A DNA stretch of 64,000 nt, from positions 1 to 64,000 of IMG/VR virus record IMGVR_UViG_3300034072_000375. One strand, 5' to 3'. A program made the position numbers and the translations under genes. Under the pieces are notes generated by a model. That model ran no database searches. It worked only from the letters and a program-made list of their open reading frames with translations, and was not told where the DNA came from. The DNA comes from a virus. Positions 63,687 through 64,000 of this stretch are shown piece after piece (the stretch's first letter is position 1; each line of letters opens with the position of its first letter).

Positions 63687-64000
63687 TTACAGGGAGGTAT
63701 CTTGAATCAATAGAGTAGACTCAACAAGTCCCGTGGTGGTATTGCTATTCAATAGAGCAGTAAAGGAGTGGTCGCGGGTGATGCCCATTTCGCCATCGGA
63801 CGGATTATTAGACGACAGTTTCACGACTGGCATAGAGAAAGAAACAACTTCTGCATCTTTTTCTTCTCCTGTTGCAAGAGCAACAACAACACTGATTCGT
63901 GCTTCATCGTCAAAGTAATCTCGGAAAGTTCCATCTTGAAAATAAGTGCTCATATTTCCAGACACCCGAATTCTTCCGGTGAATATATCAGCATTGAAAT
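63687..64000 (-). CDS. Tail tube-like protein, 5' end outside window
   Basis: Open to the window edge; reads FNADIFTGRIRVSGNMSTYF near the edge, then DGTFRDYFDDEARISVVVAL and MGITRDHSFTALLNSNTTTG. This looks like the C-terminal part of a major tail (tube) protein, which fits its place before G/GT and the tape measure. Identity is inferred mostly from position. Confidence 0.6.
   Translation of the reverse strand, partial: FNADIFTGRIRVSGNMSTYFQDGTFRDYFDDEARISVVVALATGEEKDAEVVSFSMPVVKLSSNNPSDGEMGITRDHSFTALLNSNTTTGLVESTLLIQDTSL

Noticed and set aside
1-64000. Integrase, repressor/Cro pair, CRISPR array, insertion sequences
   Set aside because: Looked for on both strands; no motif or repeat pattern supports any of them, so no sign of lysogeny in this window.

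Overview
This window is a stretch of a tailed double-stranded DNA phage (siphovirus type) of a Gram-negative bacterium. Evidence for this includes a lambda-like tail module with a tape-measure protein of about 1,870 residues, a G/GT pair of tail assembly chaperones, a nested Rz/Rz1 spanin pair, a GH24 lysozyme, a T7-like replisome, and dozens of tightly overlapping small genes with strong Shine-Dalgarno sequences. No integrase, repressor, CRISPR array or insertion sequence was seen. Most of the window is AT-rich; the tail-fibre cassette (about 49.3-51.2 kb) is clearly GC-richer and looks imported. Head and packaging genes lie outside the window.

Layout. (1) 1-3.7 kb, plus strand: the end of a helix-turn-helix gene, then a Mom-like DNA-modification gene, a DNA methyltransferase and an HNH/AP2 homing-endonuclease-like gene. 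(2) 4.2-16.1 kb, minus strand: about 35 small, mostly unrecognised genes, many of 40-60 codons and coupled through overlapping stop/start codons, plus a SleB-like hydrolase. The block starts at an HNH gene followed by a polymerase-like relic. It includes a gene-free, GATAAT-repeat region at 6.3-6.9 kb. (3) 16.15-16.75 kb: a gene-free, hairpin-rich region with its own minus-strand promoter and terminator, the best candidate here for an undescribed large structured RNA. (4) 16.8-47.8 kb, plus strand: small genes; a PTP-like phosphatase; a PcfJ-like protein; two deaminases; an RNA-repair set (kinase, RNA ligase, phosphoesterase, with a second RNA ligase at 45.4 kb); an HU-like protein; the T7-gp4-like primase-helicase; a family B DNA polymerase; a gp2.5-like ssDNA-binding protein; a tRNA-Arg(UCU) and a second tRNA-like element; a FEN-type exonuclease; an endonuclease VII; MazG-like and dATP/dGTP diphosphohydrolase proteins; an Acb2-like anti-CBASS protein; ThyX; NrdB/NrdA; and a thioredoxin-like protein. 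(5) 47.8-64 kb, minus strand: spanins, endolysin, holin-like protein, tail fibre and its chaperone, tail tip and hub proteins, the tape measure, the G/GT chaperones (with a frameshift site), a GIY-YIG endonuclease and a truncated major-tail-protein-like gene. A small plus-strand gene with its own promoter and terminator (a moron), apparently frameshifted, interrupts this module.

How it works together. Two divergent blocks start near 14.9-16.8 kb: leftward small accessory genes, presumably early, and rightward replication and nucleotide-metabolism genes. The late structural and lysis genes run leftward from the right edge and meet the rightward block at paired terminators near 47.8 kb. Counter-defence themes recur: DNA modification (Mom and methyltransferase), RNA repair against anticodon nucleases, and a cyclic-nucleotide sponge against CBASS. 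At two places a terminator hairpin and a sigma70-type promoter are fused so that new transcripts start at the end of the hairpin's 5' arm. All functions are inferred by reading motifs; no database search was run.
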